This document shows positions 42,560 to 51,444 of a stretch of 64,000 nt of DNA, piece by piece. The DNA comes from UBA4971 sp029551185 (GTDB taxonomy: Bacteria > Bacillota > SHA-98 > UBA4971): contig DAOSZN010000001.1 in NCBI GenBank assembly GCA_035593725.1, positions 1 through 64,000 on the forward strand, written 5' to 3'. A program made the position numbers and the translations under genes. Below the pieces are notes generated by a model. The model did not search any database and was not told where the DNA came from. It worked only from the letters and a program-made list of their open reading frames with translations. Every line of letters starts with the position of its first letter. Positions within the stretch are counted from its first letter, which is position 1.

Positions 42560-43387
42560 GTGTTAAAGAGCCACAGCAAATGGCCGGTCATGGCAGTCGC
42601 GTTGTTTGTTCTCTTGACTGTTTCGCAGATAGGAGTTGCTGCTGACGAGCCGCCGATTAAGCTCTTTATCAATCCGAACCCAAGTCCGGAATTCAAAGCC
42701 GATATCTGGGTTGATAAAGGACAAGGGGCTACTTATTACCCCGGTGATCCCATAGATGTCTATTACAAATCCACCAAAGACAGTTATGTCTATATCCTTA
42801 ATATCGATGCTGCTAATCGCTCCAGGTGGTTGCTTCCCAGTCAATGGTTTCCCAACAACTATGTGAGGGCCAACAGAACGTATGTGCTTCCTAACATGCA
42901 GGTAGAATCGCCTTCCGGAACAGAGTACTTGATAATCTTCTCATCAACGGAGCCACTTTCCCTTCCATATCTTGAAGAATCCCTCAGGTCAGGGAAGGAG
43001 ACATCATTTATCGAAGGTGAAGCGAACATAGTCCTCGGCGCCATTCAGGCAAAGATAAGGATAGCGCCTCAGCGAAACTGGGTAAGCTCAAATACATACT
43101 TTTATGTCGGCGGAGGTTATGCGATACCTGTTCCGCAACCGCCGGCGCCTGTCTTGCCTCCTGCGCCAAGGTACGCTGCGATAAACGTATCGACGAGCCC
43201 TTCTAAGGCCAGGGTGTTTTTGGATGGAGTGGAGCGGGGCACATCGCCTATTCTCATGAAAGACGTTCCGCTCGGAACACATGAAGTCACAGTAATATTG
43301 CCCGGTTACTACACATACACGCGGAAGTTCGAAGTCAACCATGTGCAAACCTATTATGTCAGCACTACACTGAAACGGATACAATAG
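42560..43387 (+). CDS. secreted DUF4384 and PEGA domain protein
   Basis: The 275-residue exported protein begins with a signal peptide (residues 1-27, ending GVAA). A DUF4384-like domain follows (about 35-165, with YYPGDPIDVYYKSTKDSYVYILNIDAANRSRWLLP), then a proline-rich linker (PVPQPPAPVLPPAPRY) and a C-terminal PEGA domain (about 205-272, INVSTSPSKARVFLDGVERGTSP). Such proteins sit on the cell surface and bind or anchor; no enzyme motif is visible. It starts at GTG 42560 after AAGGGGC. It has no clear functional tie to guaB or asnS. Confidence 0.8.
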   Translation: MLKSHSKWPVMAVALFVLLTVSQIGVAADEPPIKLFINPNPSPEFKADIWVDKGQGATYYPGDPIDVYYKSTKDSYVYILNIDAANRSRWLLPSQWFPNNYVRANRTYVLPNMQVESPSGTEYLIIFSSTEPLSLPYLEESLRSGKETSFIEGEANIVLGAIQAKIRIAPQRNWVSSNTYFYVGGGYAIPVPQPPAPVLPPAPRYAAINVSTSPSKARVFLDGVERGTSPILMKDVPLGTHEVTVILPGYYTYTRKFEVNHVQTYYVSTTLKRIQ

Positions 43388-43426
43388 AGGGAAACTTGTT
43401 ACAAGAGGTTTCTCTAAGTGAAATCC

Positions 43427-43470
43427 AAGCCCAGGTTCTGCCGGTGTAAGCAGGCCTGGGCTTGCTGCTT
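43427..43470 (+). terminator. terminator after the DUF4384/PEGA gene
   Basis: AAGCCCAGG (43427-43435) and CCTGGGCTT (43455-43463) pair perfectly, with extra CTGC/GCAG pairing inside. GCTGCTTTCC follows. It lies 40 bases after the stop and is probably a rho-independent terminator with a poor T tail. Confidence 0.6.
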
Positions 43471-43586
43471 TCCTGTCCGGGCGGCACAGGGTAGCACTGC
43501 CGCGACTTGCTTTGCCAGACCGGCTTAGGCTGTCGGTTTGCCGGGTTTCCTCGGACAATCGGGCTATGGCAGGCATGTTTCGGGGA

Positions 43587-43595
43587 TGGTATAAT
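43587..43595 (+). promoter_or_regulatory. extended -10 promoter of asnS
   Basis: TGGTATAAT is a consensus extended -10 element (TGnTATAAT). The -35 region is weak, which is common for extended -10 promoters. The start codon of asnS is 73 bases on, too close for a T-box leader. Confidence 0.65.
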
Positions 43596-43668
43596 ATTAG
43601 GGCACACGGTGTCCCTGTAAGGCATAAGGTATCCGTGGGAATTCTTGTAAGACTGGTGGGGTTGCTCG

Positions 43669-44961
43669 GTGCAAAGTGTCGATATCTCCCATGTAGCTGA
43701 ACATGTAGGTGAAGAAGTCAAGGTTCGGGGCTGGCTGTACAATAAGAGATCCAGCGGATCTGTGGTTTTTCTCATTGTGAGGGACGGGACGGGATTTATT
43801 CAAGCAGTCGTCGCAAAAGGCGAGGTCCCGGATGAAGATTTTGAAGCATGTGACAGATTGACTCAAGAGTCGTCACTTGCGGTTCGCGGGATAATCAAGG
43901 CTGACAAGAGGGCTCCCGGAGGTTATGAGCTAACTGCAACAGGTGTCCTGCCTTTGCATATTGCAGAGGAATACCCAATATCCCTTAAGAAACACGGGGT
44001 TGATTTCCTCATGGACCAGAGGCACCTGTGGCTGCGCACCCCTAGGCAGGCAGCCATTTTAAGGATAAGACATGAAATCATACGCTCAATCCGGGACTTC
44101 CTTGACGAGCAGGAGTTTGTTTTGGTTGACGCGCCGATTCTGACACCGTCTGCCTGCGAAGGCACGACTACATTATTTGCCACTGAGTACTTTGATTCCA
44201 CTGCATATCTCAGTCAGAGCGGCCAGCTTTACATGGAGGCCGCAGCTATGGCTTTGGGAAAAGTCTACTGTTTCGGGCCTGCTTTTAGGGCTGAGAAATC
44301 GAAGACCAGGAGACACCTTACAGAGTTTTGGATGGTAGAGCCGGAGATGGCTTGGGTGGATCTTGACGGAAATATGAAGCTTCAAGAAGAGCTGATTTCT
44401 TATGTGGTTCAAAGGGTGCTGGAAGAGAGAAGAAATGACCTTATAACCGTGGAAAGGGACACAGGCAGACTCGCTAATATAAAACCTCCGTTTCCGCGGA
44501 TTTCCTATGATGAGGCTGTTGAGATCCTTATAAAAAACGGCGTCGAGTTTGAATGGGGCAATGACTTCGGAGGCGGGGACGAGACTATCTTAGCCGAGCA
44601 ATTCGAATTGCCGGTATTTGTCCATAGATATCCCACAGATATTAAGGCTTTCTACATGAAACCAGACCCAAAGAGGCCTGAGGTTTGCCTATCCGCGGAT
44701 CTCTTGGCGCCCGAAGGTTACGGCGAGATTATCGGCGGCGGCCAAAGGATTGATGATCCTGAGCTTCTCAGTCTCCGCATCCGGGAGCACGATCTTCCTG
44801 AAGAGGCTTACGCATGGTATATGGACCTTCGAAAATTCGGTTCTGTACCTCACTCCGGGTTTGGCCTTGGAATAGAGCGCGCTGTTGCCTGGATATGCGG
44901 ACTTGATCACATCAGAGAGACAATACCCTTCCCAAGGCTGCTAAACAGGATTTATCCATAA
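43669..44961 (+). CDS. asnS: asparaginyl-tRNA synthetase
   Basis: AsnRS charges tRNA-Asn. The 430-residue class IIb enzyme has an N-terminal OB-fold anticodon domain (VKVRGWLYNKRSSGSVVFLIVRDGTG), motif 2 FRAEKSKTRRHLTEFWMVEPE (about 204-224; given here as a region rather than exact residues) and motif 3 GFGLGIERAVAWICGLDHIR. The motif-3 form IRETIPFPR is that of AsnRS rather than AspRS. The start is GTG 43669 after GGTGGGG. The TPR/FN3 gene follows after 13 bases with its own AAAGGAGGGG. Confidence 0.95.
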   Translation: MQSVDISHVAEHVGEEVKVRGWLYNKRSSGSVVFLIVRDGTGFIQAVVAKGEVPDEDFEACDRLTQESSLAVRGIIKADKRAPGGYELTATGVLPLHIAEEYPISLKKHGVDFLMDQRHLWLRTPRQAAILRIRHEIIRSIRDFLDEQEFVLVDAPILTPSACEGTTTLFATEYFDSTAYLSQSGQLYMEAAAMALGKVYCFGPAFRAEKSKTRRHLTEFWMVEPEMAWVDLDGNMKLQEELISYVVQRVLEERRNDLITVERDTGRLANIKPPFPRISYDEAVEILIKNGVEFEWGNDFGGGDETILAEQFELPVFVHRYPTDIKAFYMKPDPKRPEVCLSADLLAPEGYGEIIGGGQRIDDPELLSLRIREHDLPEEAYAWYMDLRKFGSVPHSGFGLGIERAVAWICGLDHIRETIPFPRLLNRIYP

Positions 44962-44974
44962 AGGAGGGGTTCGT

Positions 44975-46513
44975 GTGCCACGTCCTGTTCAGAGTCGTAT
45001 GACGAATGTATGCAAAGCCTGTTTCATTGCTTTGGTTTTGATTTCGCTTACCCTGTCTTCAGGGGCCTGGGCTGCAGGTCTTCCTGCTCCCGCTGAGGCT
45101 CCTTACGGCATTCAGACAAGTTGTGATCCGGAGGCAGGAATTAGCTATTTTCAGTCCGGCAAGTTTGATGAGGCGATAAGGGTTTTCTCGCATCTGGTCG
45201 AGAATGAGCCGGAAGGGCCTGAAGCGGACAAGGTATATGCCTGGCTTGGTTATGCCTACTTATGCAGGGGATGGACTTCTGAGGCGAAGGAGGCTTATTC
45301 CGAGAGTCTCCGCCTGACAAGGGATTCCATATTGAGGTTCAGGGCATTGTTGGCTCTCGGTCAATTACAGTTGGATACCGGCAACTATGATGAGGCTGTT
45401 TCCTTGTTTGACGATGCCCTTAGGATCTGTCAAGGGAAGGAGAAGGCTATAGTCTTTACTCTGATTGGGATCGCAAATTATGAAGCAGGCAGAATTAGAG
45501 CGGCGAAAGAGATGTTTCAAGAAGCGCTTAGCGTATCTCCCAATGATCCCGTGCCTGACTATTACATCCAGGTAATAGAGTACAGCGAGAAGAAGAAGAG
45601 CGTACTGTTTCCCACGAAGCCTCAGCTAGGTAGGAATGAGGCAGCTGCTAAGAAGGCCGGTGTCGTTGCCTCTGATTTTCAAGGTGTAGTTTTTATCAAT
45701 TCCGGGGCTAAGTATACGATGACTCCCCATGTCAAGCTGACGCTCGGAACAGACACTGACGTTCCTTTGGAGGGGTTTTTTATCTCTGCAGGAGATGACA
45801 GTTTCAGGTGGCATAACTGGCAGTCAATGAATATTGAGTGGAGACTCCGGGGAGAGGAAGACGGGGTAAAGAAGGTCAAAGCAGTCTACTATCGGGAGGG
45901 CTTTGATGAAGCGCGAGTCGCTGAAGCCTCCATTGCCTTGGATAGGAGGCCTCCGTGGGGTTCCTTTAAGATCAATGAAGGCGAGAAATATGCCAATAAC
46001 ACCTTAGTAAGTTTGAATTTCAGTGTCTATGACAAGTTAAGCGGCATCGCCGGCATCTGCCTGAGCAACGACGGCACGGCGTGGACTGACTGGATGCCTT
46101 ACCGGAGTTCCCTTCGCAACTGGCAATTGCCTCCGGGAGACGGCACGAAAAAGGTGTATGCCTGTGTCCATGACGGCGCAGGGAATATATCAGGTGTCAT
46201 CACCGCTGAAGTCCAGTTGGACACGACTCCTCCCCTGCTTTGGTTCATTGATTTGAAGCACTTAAGTCCTACGTCAGTGGAGATTACATGGGTGACTGAT
46301 GAGGAATGTGATTCAGCTGTAGAGTTTAGGCTGGACAAGGACAGGAAGAAGACTGTCACCATAAGCGATGACAGGTTTACTACTTTTCATGTAATTCGTC
46401 TTAAAGACCTTACACCGTCCACTAAATACCGGTTCAAGGTGCTTTCACGGGATCTTGCCGGGAATCTTTCCGTCTCGCGGGAGTACTCTTTTGAAACGAA
46501 AGCCGGGAATTAG
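44975..46513 (+). CDS. exported TPR and fibronectin-III-like repeat protein
   Basis: The 512-residue protein (GTG 44975; ATG 44999 is also possible) has a signal peptide ending GAWAAG. About five TPR-like helical repeats follow in residues 50-205 (GISYFQSGKFDEAIRVFSHL, YAYLCRGWTSEAKEAYSESL and others). The C-terminal half has Ig-like sections with the pattern LDTTPP-W and a final fibronectin type III domain (SPTSVEITWVTDEECDSAVEF, LTPSTKYRFKVLSRDLAGN). It is a cell-surface or wall-associated scaffold; no catalytic motif is seen. Confidence 0.75.
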   Translation: MPRPVQSRMTNVCKACFIALVLISLTLSSGAWAAGLPAPAEAPYGIQTSCDPEAGISYFQSGKFDEAIRVFSHLVENEPEGPEADKVYAWLGYAYLCRGWTSEAKEAYSESLRLTRDSILRFRALLALGQLQLDTGNYDEAVSLFDDALRICQGKEKAIVFTLIGIANYEAGRIRAAKEMFQEALSVSPNDPVPDYYIQVIEYSEKKKSVLFPTKPQLGRNEAAAKKAGVVASDFQGVVFINSGAKYTMTPHVKLTLGTDTDVPLEGFFISAGDDSFRWHNWQSMNIEWRLRGEEDGVKKVKAVYYREGFDEARVAEASIALDRRPPWGSFKINEGEKYANNTLVSLNFSVYDKLSGIAGICLSNDGTAWTDWMPYRSSLRNWQLPPGDGTKKVYACVHDGAGNISGVITAEVQLDTTPPLLWFIDLKHLSPTSVEITWVTDEECDSAVEFRLDKDRKKTVTISDDRFTTFHVIRLKDLTPSTKYRFKVLSRDLAGNLSVSREYSFETKAGN

Positions 46514-46567
46514 ACGTAATATGTTCCGGTGATTTGCGGCTATTAAGATGAGGGAGCGAGTAGGCAA

Positions 46568-47980
46568 ATGGCCACACAGAGAATTGGCGAATCGTATGAT
46601 GTGATCATTATCGGAGCAGGTCCTGCCGGCATATTTTCCGGGCTTGAACTGACTCGGGGGAGGAGCGGGCAAATCAGGGTTGCCATTATTGAGAAAGGCC
46701 CTGATATAGATGCAAGAATATGTCCTTCCACTGAGCGGAGTTCATCATGCAGGAGATGCGATCCATGCAGCGTTGTATCAGGCTGGGGCGGAGCAGGCGC
46801 ATTCAGTGACGGAAAGCTGACCCTATCAACTCAGGTAGGCGGGATGCTGGACATATATACCGGCGAGGCTAAACTAAGGGAGCTTATTAGTTATGTGGAC
46901 AGGATTTATCTTGACTTCGGCGCGCCGAAAAAGGTATGGGGCGAGGACGAAGAAGCCATACATGAACTGGATCGCAAGGCTATTCTTGCTGAACTCAAAC
47001 TAATCCCTGCGCCCATCAGACATTTGGGCACCGGGAAGACAAAAGAGATCTTAGAAGGCATGAAGGACGAGCTTAAGCGATCCGCTGACATTATCCTCGG
47101 GGAGAGTGCAGAGAGAATCCTGGTGGAAGATAACAAGGTAGTAGGTGTTGAGACGTCAAAAGGCCGTGTGATTAAGGGCTCCTGCGTAATTGCAGCGCCA
47201 GGCAGAGACGGAGCGGAATGGTTGTCGGATGAGGCTCACAGACTGGGCTTGTCCATGGCTATCAACCCTGTGGATATCGGCGTCAGGGTCGAGCTTCCGG
47301 CTGTGGTAGCAGAGCCTTTAACTGATGTGGCATATGAGTCGAAACTGATTTATCACTCTCGATCCTTTGACGATAAAGTCAGAACGTTTTGCATGTGTCC
47401 GTACGGCGAAGTCGTCACTGAGAGCTCAGATGGCCTCATTACAGTTAATGGGCATACCCACTCGGAAAGAAAGACTGAAAACACCAACTTTGCCCTCTTG
47501 GTTAGCAAAACTTTTACTGAGCCGTTTAATGACCCTATTGCGTACGGGAAATACGTTGCCGGTCTCGCGAACCTTCTCGGTAACGGAGTAATTGTGCAAA
47601 GGCTTGGCGACCTGATAAATGGGAGACGATCCATTAAGGAGAGAATAGCCAAGGGAACGGTCGTTCCTACACTGAAGGACGCTACACCGGGGGATCTCAG
47701 CCTCGTCTTCCCGTACAGGCACCTTGTAAGTATCATTGAAATGCTAAAAGCCTTAGATGCTGTGGCGCCGGGTGTCTATGGCCGTAATACGTTGCTTTAT
47801 GGGGTAGAGGTGAAATTCTACTCATCCAGGCTGTCTGTCACTCGTTCTCTTGAAACCCAAGTCAGGAATCTGTTTGCCATCGGAGACGGCGCAGGCGTTA
47901 CCCGTGGGCTCATGCAGGCATCGGCTTCCGGTGTCGTAGCTGCCCGTGAAATATTAAGTAGGCTTGACGTCACGAGGTAA
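46568..47980 (+). CDS. FAD-dependent dehydrogenase, COG2509 family
   Basis: The 470-residue cytosolic flavoprotein has an N-terminal Rossmann FAD motif (YDVIIIGAGPAGIFSGLEL), then the Cys-rich segment CPSTERSSSCRRCDPC followed by SGWGGAGAFSDGKLTLS, both marks of this family. The end GDGAGVTRGLMQASASGVVAARE is the usual second FAD contact. The physiological substrate is unknown; the family is widespread in anaerobes and is often annotated as an oxidoreductase. The ATG follows GAGGGAGCGAG. Confidence 0.85.
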   Translation: MATQRIGESYDVIIIGAGPAGIFSGLELTRGRSGQIRVAIIEKGPDIDARICPSTERSSSCRRCDPCSVVSGWGGAGAFSDGKLTLSTQVGGMLDIYTGEAKLRELISYVDRIYLDFGAPKKVWGEDEEAIHELDRKAILAELKLIPAPIRHLGTGKTKEILEGMKDELKRSADIILGESAERILVEDNKVVGVETSKGRVIKGSCVIAAPGRDGAEWLSDEAHRLGLSMAINPVDIGVRVELPAVVAEPLTDVAYESKLIYHSRSFDDKVRTFCMCPYGEVVTESSDGLITVNGHTHSERKTENTNFALLVSKTFTEPFNDPIAYGKYVAGLANLLGNGVIVQRLGDLINGRRSIKERIAKGTVVPTLKDATPGDLSLVFPYRHLVSIIEMLKALDAVAPGVYGRNTLLYGVEVKFYSSRLSVTRSLETQVRNLFAIGDGAGVTRGLMQASASGVVAAREILSRLDVTR

Positions 47981-48082
47981 GTTCTGCTTGACTTGAGCTT
48001 TAGCATATTCTATACTCAAGACACAATCTTTACTTAAAAGGAAATCCATCCAAGAAAAGGCATTAAAATAAAGGGACGAAAG

Positions 48083-48137
48083 GGGGTCGTCTAAATGATC
48101 AGAACTATGCTCGAAGTTGTCGTAAAAGCACGACCCC
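48083..48137 (+). repeat. 8-bp inverted repeat masking the leader ORF ribosome binding site
   Basis: GGGGTCGT (48083-48090), which contains the leader ORF ribosome binding region, is complementary to ACGACCCC (48130-48137) inside the same ORF. Pairing would hide the site; ribosome movement through the ORF would open it. Part of a possible attenuator before the ABC exporter. Confidence 0.45.
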
Positions 48138-48151
48138 GCCTTGACTGTTGA
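48095..48151 (+). CDS. possible 18-residue leader peptide
   Basis: ATG 48095 is preceded by GAAAGGGGG and encodes MIRTMLEVVVKARPRLDC, then TGA at 48149-48151. It lies in a 345-base gap, inside an inverted repeat, and is followed by two terminator-like hairpins before an ABC exporter. Such short ORFs govern several drug-resistance ABC genes in Bacillota by ribosome-mediated attenuation. The ORF is too short to be sure of. Confidence 0.35.
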   Translation: MIRTMLEVVVKARPRLDC

Positions 48152-48168
48152 CTGGAAAATAATGTCAT

Positions 48169-48199
48169 GGTCGCGGGTCAGATACACCCACGACCTTTT
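48169..48199 (+). terminator. terminator-like hairpin 1 before the ABC exporter
   Basis: GGTCGCGGGT (48169-48178) pairs with ACCCACGACC (48186-48195) with one mismatch, a 7-base loop and a TTTT tail. It lies 18 bases after the leader ORF stop. Confidence 0.6.
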
Positions 48200-48236
48200 G
48201 ACTATGATAGGCCTGTAATTGCTTGTGTCATTTCAG

Positions 48237-48266
48237 AGAGCCGTGGGAAATCCTGCGGCTCTTTTT
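48237..48266 (+). terminator. terminator-like hairpin 2 just upstream of the ABC exporter
   Basis: AGAGCCG (48237-48243) and CGGCTCT (48256-48262) pair, with further GG/CC pairing inside, and a five-T tail (48262-48266). It is a good rho-independent terminator only about 60 bases before the ATPase start, so it may work as an attenuator rather than end an upstream gene. Confidence 0.7.
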
Positions 48267-48325
48267 AGTGTGCTGATCCCTTGGATTGCTGCGGGTTTGA
48301 TATGAGAAAGCGAGGCTTGGTGGAA

Positions 48326-49168
48326 ATGCGATCCGCACTGGAATGTTGTGACGCCAGAAAGGTCTTCTATGTGAAAAGGGAGAGAAAGAACGGCACTGCT
48401 CTAAGTCGGCTCTTTGCCATGGCCATACCTAAGTACGAGGCGGTAGAAGCGGTAGACAGGCTCACTTTTGACGTGGCGCCGGGAGAGATATTCGGTATCT
48501 TAGGTCCTAACGGATCAGGGAAATCAACTCTGATACGACTGATTTCAACACTGCTTCTACCTGATGAAGGCTGTATTAAGGTTTTCGGATATGATGTGGT
48601 CAAGGAGAGGTTTCAAGTCAGGAAGTTAATCAACAGGGTTTCGGTGGACGCTGCCTTTTTCAAAGGGCTCTCCGCGATGGAGAATCTAAGTTATGCTGCG
48701 AGACTATACGGTCTTGACAGAAGAACTTGGCAAACTGAGGCCTCCGTCATCCTCGAACGATTAGGCCTTGAAAGCGATAAGCTTTATGAACCACTGGAGG
48801 ATCTGTCCAGAGGCATGCAGCAGAAAATTGCTGTAGCCAGGGCTTTTCTTACCCATCCCTTGCTGCTCCTCTTAGATGAACCCACCACAGGACTGGATCC
48901 TGTATCTAAGAGAGAAGTTCAGGAATTTGTCTTGGAAGAGAGGGAGCGTCACGGGACGACTGTAGTCCTTACTACCCACGATATGCAGGAGGCTGACAGG
49001 CTTTGTGACAGGATTGCCGTTATTGACCACGGCAAATTTGTGGCTTTGGACACGCCGGAAGGCCTCAAGTCTCAGGTGTCAACAAATGGTAATTATGTAA
49101 CATTGGAAGAAGTCTTTTTTGCTCTGACTGGGAAAACATTGAAGGGTCACACGAAATCCGCAAACTGA
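48326..49168 (+). CDS. ABC-2 type exporter ATP-binding protein (DrrA-like)
   Basis: The 280-residue nucleotide-binding subunit has Walker A GPNGSGKST, signature LSRGMQQKIAVARA (SRG in place of SGG) and Walker B LLLLLDEPTTGLDP, then the switch His in TTHDMQEA. ATG 48326 (MRSALECC) matches the usual start of the family; the frame is open back to 48281 with TTG and ATG 48302 as alternatives, none with a strong ribosome binding site. It pairs with the membrane protein at 49219 to export a lipid, drug or other compound. A leader ORF and terminators upstream suggest induced expression. Confidence 0.88.
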   Translation: MRSALECCDARKVFYVKRERKNGTALSRLFAMAIPKYEAVEAVDRLTFDVAPGEIFGILGPNGSGKSTLIRLISTLLLPDEGCIKVFGYDVVKERFQVRKLINRVSVDAAFFKGLSAMENLSYAARLYGLDRRTWQTEASVILERLGLESDKLYEPLEDLSRGMQQKIAVARAFLTHPLLLLLDEPTTGLDPVSKREVQEFVLEERERHGTTVVLTTHDMQEADRLCDRIAVIDHGKFVALDTPEGLKSQVSTNGNYVTLEEVFFALTGKTLKGHTKSAN

Positions 49169-49218
49169 GACGGAAGTTGATGTGCGCATATATCAATCGG
49201 TAGGGAGAGATTGCGCCT

Positions 49219-50025
49219 ATGCTGGAGATTAATAGAGAGCTCCGTAGGAGCTATGCTTTGGTTGAACGAAACTTTAACCTTATAAAGAGATACCTTGGCT
49301 GGGAAGTCGTGTTTATGATCTACACAGTCGTGAATACGCTGACAATAGCGTTTATCGGTCTGTCTCCCGATGGTTCAGGCCAAGATAAAGTCCTTTACCT
49401 TGTTGTCGGCGCTTTGCTTTGGGGATTCTTGTCCGTCCTGTTCCACGAAGTCGCTGAGTCGGTCCAGTGGGAGCGGTGGGAAGGGACAATAGAGTACTCT
49501 TTCATGGCACCTATGCGAAGACTTACATATCTTGTCGGAGTATGTCTGTACGCCGCAGCTTACGGAGCGATAAGGACAGTAATAGTCATGTTTGCCGTGG
49601 TGAGTATCTTTGACCTGGATCTCGGATCCGCAAACCTTCTTGCTGGGCTTGTTGTGCTCCTTCTCTCGAGCCTGTCCTTTATCGGGGTAGGACTTATGGC
49701 TGCCGCACTTCCCTTGATGTCCGCTGAGAAAGGGTCGCAAGCAGCGCATATATTGGAAGCTGCTATCCTGTTGGTCTCAGGTGTATATTACGATGTGAGC
49801 GTGTTGCCGGCATGGATGCAAAAACTGTCTGTGATATCACCTGCTACCTACACATTGAGGGCTGCAAGGGCAGCGTTTCTTGATGCAGCGTCTTTCTCTG
49901 ACATAAGGAATGATCTCGTAATTCTCTTGGCCACCGGAGTAGTCTTGATTCCCTTGGGACTGGCAGTTTTCAACCAGGCTGAGCTTTGCGCGATGCGCAC
50001 CGGGAAGCTGAAGCGGAGTGGCTGA
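49219..50025 (+). CDS. ABC-2 type exporter permease
   Basis: This 268-residue integral membrane protein of the ABC-2 family (PF01061) has six predicted helices and cytosolic N- and C-termini. It has the late pattern LLVSGVYYDVSVLPAWMQKLSVISPATYTLRAARAAF typical of the family's helix 5-6 loop (region about 195-235). It starts at ATG 49219 after TAGGGAGAG, 50 bases after the ATPase gene. The exported compound is unknown. Confidence 0.85.
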   Translation: MLEINRELRRSYALVERNFNLIKRYLGWEVVFMIYTVVNTLTIAFIGLSPDGSGQDKVLYLVVGALLWGFLSVLFHEVAESVQWERWEGTIEYSFMAPMRRLTYLVGVCLYAAAYGAIRTVIVMFAVVSIFDLDLGSANLLAGLVVLLLSSLSFIGVGLMAAALPLMSAEKGSQAAHILEAAILLVSGVYYDVSVLPAWMQKLSVISPATYTLRAARAAFLDAASFSDIRNDLVILLATGVVLIPLGLAVFNQAELCAMRTGKLKRSG

Positions 50026-50042
50026 CAATCATTTTTCTGTCA

Positions 50043-50071
50043 TTGATGGCCTATAGGGCTTGTGCTATAAT
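50043..50071 (+). promoter_or_regulatory. sigma-A promoter of rpmE
   Basis: TTGATG (50043-50048), a 17-base spacer and TATAAT (50066-50071), with TG making an extended -10 (TGCTATAAT). It lies 58 bases before the rpmE start. Confidence 0.8.
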
Positions 50072-50128
50072 AACTAATTGGCGAGGTTGCAGTTGTGGAC
50101 TGCGTAAGCCGATAGGGAGGTGGACTTG

Positions 50129-50332
50129 TTGAAGAAGGGAATACATCCTGAATACACTATGACTACGATTACATGCGCATGTGGCGAGAAGTTCGAGGTT
50201 GGCTCAACCCGGAAGGATATGCGAGTAGAAATCTGCTCAAAGTGCCACCCTATGTTCACCGGAAAGCAAAGGATAGTAGATACAGGTGGTCGAGTGGAGC
50301 GTTTTATGAAAAGGCATGGTCTGGACAAGTAG
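50129..50332 (+). CDS. rpmE: 50S ribosomal protein L31
   Basis: The 67-residue zinc-containing form of L31 reads MKKGIHPEY at the start and has the paired Cys motifs CACG and CSKCHP plus the KQRIVDTGGRVERF signature. TTG 50129 gives the canonical N-terminus and lies 8 bases after GGGAGG; the frame is open back to GTG 50120. The Cys residues show the C+ zinc type rather than the stress paralog. It starts the housekeeping operon that continues with DUF1385 and prfA. Confidence 0.95.
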   Translation: MKKGIHPEYTMTTITCACGEKFEVGSTRKDMRVEICSKCHPMFTGKQRIVDTGGRVERFMKRHGLDK

Positions 50333-50345
50333 GATTTTCGGTTGA

Positions 50346-50364
50346 TTTGCCTTGCTGACAAGGC
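50346..50364 (+). repeat. short perfect hairpin after rpmE
   Basis: TGCCTTG and CAAGGCA pair around CTGA, 15 bases after the rpmE stop. No T-run follows, so read-through into DUF1385 is likely and the hairpin may only protect the rpmE message. Confidence 0.4.
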
Positions 50365-50504
50365 ATGAAGCCAGGATTTCCAAAAAAGGCTATGAGACCG
50401 GTATTTCTGACGAGTCTCACAAAGTCAGTAAGGCTTTGGAGCGATATAACGCTCGTATCTCTAAAGGTTCGTACCTTTACCTGTATTATTAGGGGGCTTG
50501 CAAT

Positions 50505-51383
50505 TTGAGCAAGGAGTTCTCCTATGGAGGCCAAGCTGTTATAGAAGGCGTAATGATGCGGGGCAGGCGTAGCATGGCAATTGCGGTGAGAAGGCCTGAC
50601 AGGAGTATTGTAGTGGAAAATAAGCCCGTAAAGACGCTTGCTGAAACGTATCCTGTATTCGGATTGCCCGTCATAAGGGGGGTTTGTTCGTTTATCGAAA
50701 CGCTGATACTCGGTTTTAGCGCGCTCATGTTTTCCGCGGACCAAGCCGGTGGCCTGGATGAAGAAGAGAAGCTAAAACCATGGGAGCTTGCGTTGACCTT
50801 TGTGGTATCTTTCGCGCTTTTCGTCGGCCTTTTTATTGTGCTTCCCAACGTTTTTGCAGTCTGGATTCAGAAGGTTGTTCGTAGCAGAGTCTTAGTAAAT
50901 TTGGCAGAAGGCGTGTTTAGAATTGCCATCTTTATCACGTATATTGTAGCAGTGTCGAGGATTGAAGATATTCAGCGGGTCTTTCAGTACCATGGAGCTG
51001 AACATAAAGTGATTCATGCTTTCGAAGCAGGGGAACAACTTTCCGTGGAAAACGCGAAGCCCTATACAATTCTTCATCCTCGGTGCGGTACTGCATTCTT
51101 GCTTATAGTTATGGTCACGATGGTGCTTGTATTTTCACTGCTTCTTCGCTCCACCACTCTGGCCATGCGGATTCTTACTCGCCTCGCACTACTGCCGGTT
51201 GTAACCGGGATATCATATGAAGTGATTAAGCTCGCCGGCAGGCCCAATCCGCCGAAATTCATTCAATGGATAATCGCGCCAGGACTCTGGCTGCAGAAAC
51301 TCACCTGTCAAGAGCCGGATGAAGATCAGATAGAAGTGGCAATTGAGGCTCTTACAAGCGTGCTTGAGGCAGACGGCGCTTAG
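50505..51383 (+). CDS. DUF1385 membrane protein
   Basis: The 292-residue protein matches DUF1385 (PF07136): YGGQAVIEGVMMRGRRSMAIAVR near the N-terminus, PVIRGVCSFIETL, and the HGAEHKVIHAFE motif at about 165-177. Four to five membrane helices are visible. The function is unknown, but the family often lies between rpmE and prfA in Clostridia, as here. It starts at TTG 50505 after AGGGGGC. Confidence 0.88.
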   Translation: MSKEFSYGGQAVIEGVMMRGRRSMAIAVRRPDRSIVVENKPVKTLAETYPVFGLPVIRGVCSFIETLILGFSALMFSADQAGGLDEEEKLKPWELALTFVVSFALFVGLFIVLPNVFAVWIQKVVRSRVLVNLAEGVFRIAIFITYIVAVSRIEDIQRVFQYHGAEHKVIHAFEAGEQLSVENAKPYTILHPRCGTAFLLIVMVTMVLVFSLLLRSTTLAMRILTRLALLPVVTGISYEVIKLAGRPNPPKFIQWIIAPGLWLQKLTCQEPDEDQIEVAIEALTSVLEADGA

Positions 51384-51444
51384 GCAAGGCTGATTGAGGC
51401 GTGCCGGAACCCATATGCCGCTTTCCTCAAGGGGGTGAGATGTA

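Noticed and set aside
43596..43668. T-box leader before asnS
   Set aside because: Only 73 bases separate the -10 box from the start codon, and no T-box sequence is present.
43512..43700. 62-codon frame upstream of asnS
   Set aside because: It covers the asnS promoter and start in another frame and has no ribosome binding site.
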